Assembly (NCBI GenBank): GCA_021772705.1 | Contig: JAJFLN010000823.1 | Span: 1 to 6,296, forward strand | Direction: 5' to 3' | Origin: Candidatus Cloacimonadota bacterium | GTDB lineage: Bacteria; Muiribacteriota; UBA6191; JACPRK01 | Length of the DNA stretch: 6,296 bases | Shown: one piece after another, positions 6,195-6,296 of the stretch | How the letters are laid out: every line of letters begins with the position of its first letter | How positions within the stretch are numbered: position 1 is the stretch's first letter | Program-made: the position numbers and the translations under genes | Notes under the pieces: model-generated | Told to the model about the DNA's origin: nothing | Database searches by the model: none | Seen by the model: the letters and a program-made list of their open reading frames with translations, nothing else

Positions 6195-6262
6195 GTGCCG
6201 AGCTTGTCGAGGCACAGAGCGTCGTTTCGCGGACCGGCCCCTCTCCTGAGCTTGCCGAAGGG
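6195..6262. repeat. Pair of REP-like repeats
   Basis: The 11-base core GAGCTTGTCGA (6200-6210) recurs as GAGCTTGCCGA (6248-6258), differing at one base. Each is enclosed by a short stem: GTGCC/GGCAC (6195-6199 / 6211-6215) and CCT/AGG (6245-6247 / 6259-6261). From memory, sequences of this type (CTTCGACAAGCTCAG and its reverse) are common dispersed repeats in many environmental bacteria. The spacing of 48 bp between two copies in the same orientation suggests a short REP cluster. Confidence 0.55.
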
Positions 6263-6296
6263 TCAGACGATATGGCCGCCCGCTCCATTCATCCCC

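Larger units (their letters stand above)
5880..6296. other. Gene-free, stem-loop-rich intergenic region
   Basis: I find no credible coding region here. Bases 5880-5980 show nothing definite. From 5983 onward the sequence is packed with short inverted repeats, described separately. An open frame on the - strand (6288-6022) is an artefact of the repeats: its predicted protein is Ser/Ala/Arg-rich and includes PSASSGEG and STSSARTD, the kind of peptide produced when REP-like DNA is translated. Confidence 0.6.

Noticed and set aside
5985..6261. CRISPR array or integron attC sites
   Set aside because: The hairpins differ from one another in sequence and are irregularly spaced. There are no identical direct repeats with unique spacers, and no attC-type core sites or integrase gene.
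6022..6288. 88-residue open frame on the - strand
   Set aside because: It runs through the hairpin and REP-like repeats, its composition is Ser/Ala/Arg-rich, it has no ribosome binding site, and it resembles the peptides commonly produced by translating such repeats.

Overview
The window comes from a GC-rich bacterium (about 60% GC by eye). Four complete protein genes are visible, and all of them concern the cell envelope. A eukaryotic-like Ser/Thr receptor kinase sits beside an S-layer-homology (SLH) protein and a LysM lytic transglycosylase. That points to a lineage with a peptidoglycan wall and either an SLH-tethered outer membrane or an S-layer. The phylum cannot be fixed from this sequence, and nothing in the window marks it as a plasmid, prophage or defence island.

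Layout, left to right. Bases 1-68 are probably the 3' tail of an unidentified + strand gene. Bases 69-189 are a spacer with a long imperfect inverted repeat (66-150) and a good sigma70-type promoter (155-183) that fires almost onto an ATG at 190. A two-gene + strand operon follows: 190-1035 is a secreted protein with a beta-rich front half and a TPR-like tail, overlapping by ATGA with 1032-2438, a secreted LysM plus SLT-family peptidoglycan lytic transglycosylase. A convergent gene on the - strand (4837-2477) encodes a 786-residue transmembrane Ser/Thr kinase with a large extracytoplasmic part of at least three modules. Divergent from it, across a 95-bp shared upstream region holding two adjacent dyads, is 4933-5832. 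This is an exported protein with one SLH domain, a long coiled coil and a proline-rich end, closed by a strong terminator hairpin at 5847-5879.

The last 0.4 kb has no convincing gene. It is an unusually dense run of short inverted repeats (about nine between 5985 and 6261), ending in two copies of a REP-like core (GAGCTTGtCGA / GAGCTTGcCGA).

How the parts may work together (inference): the LysM-SLT enzyme cuts peptidoglycan, the SLH coiled-coil protein binds the wall or its secondary polymer and acts as a spacer or tether, and the kinase, with FnIII-like and lectin-like folds outside the membrane, could sense wall state and signal inward. The best candidates for something undescribed are the kinase ectodomain, which I do not recognise as a named sensor, and the stem-loop-rich 3' region.
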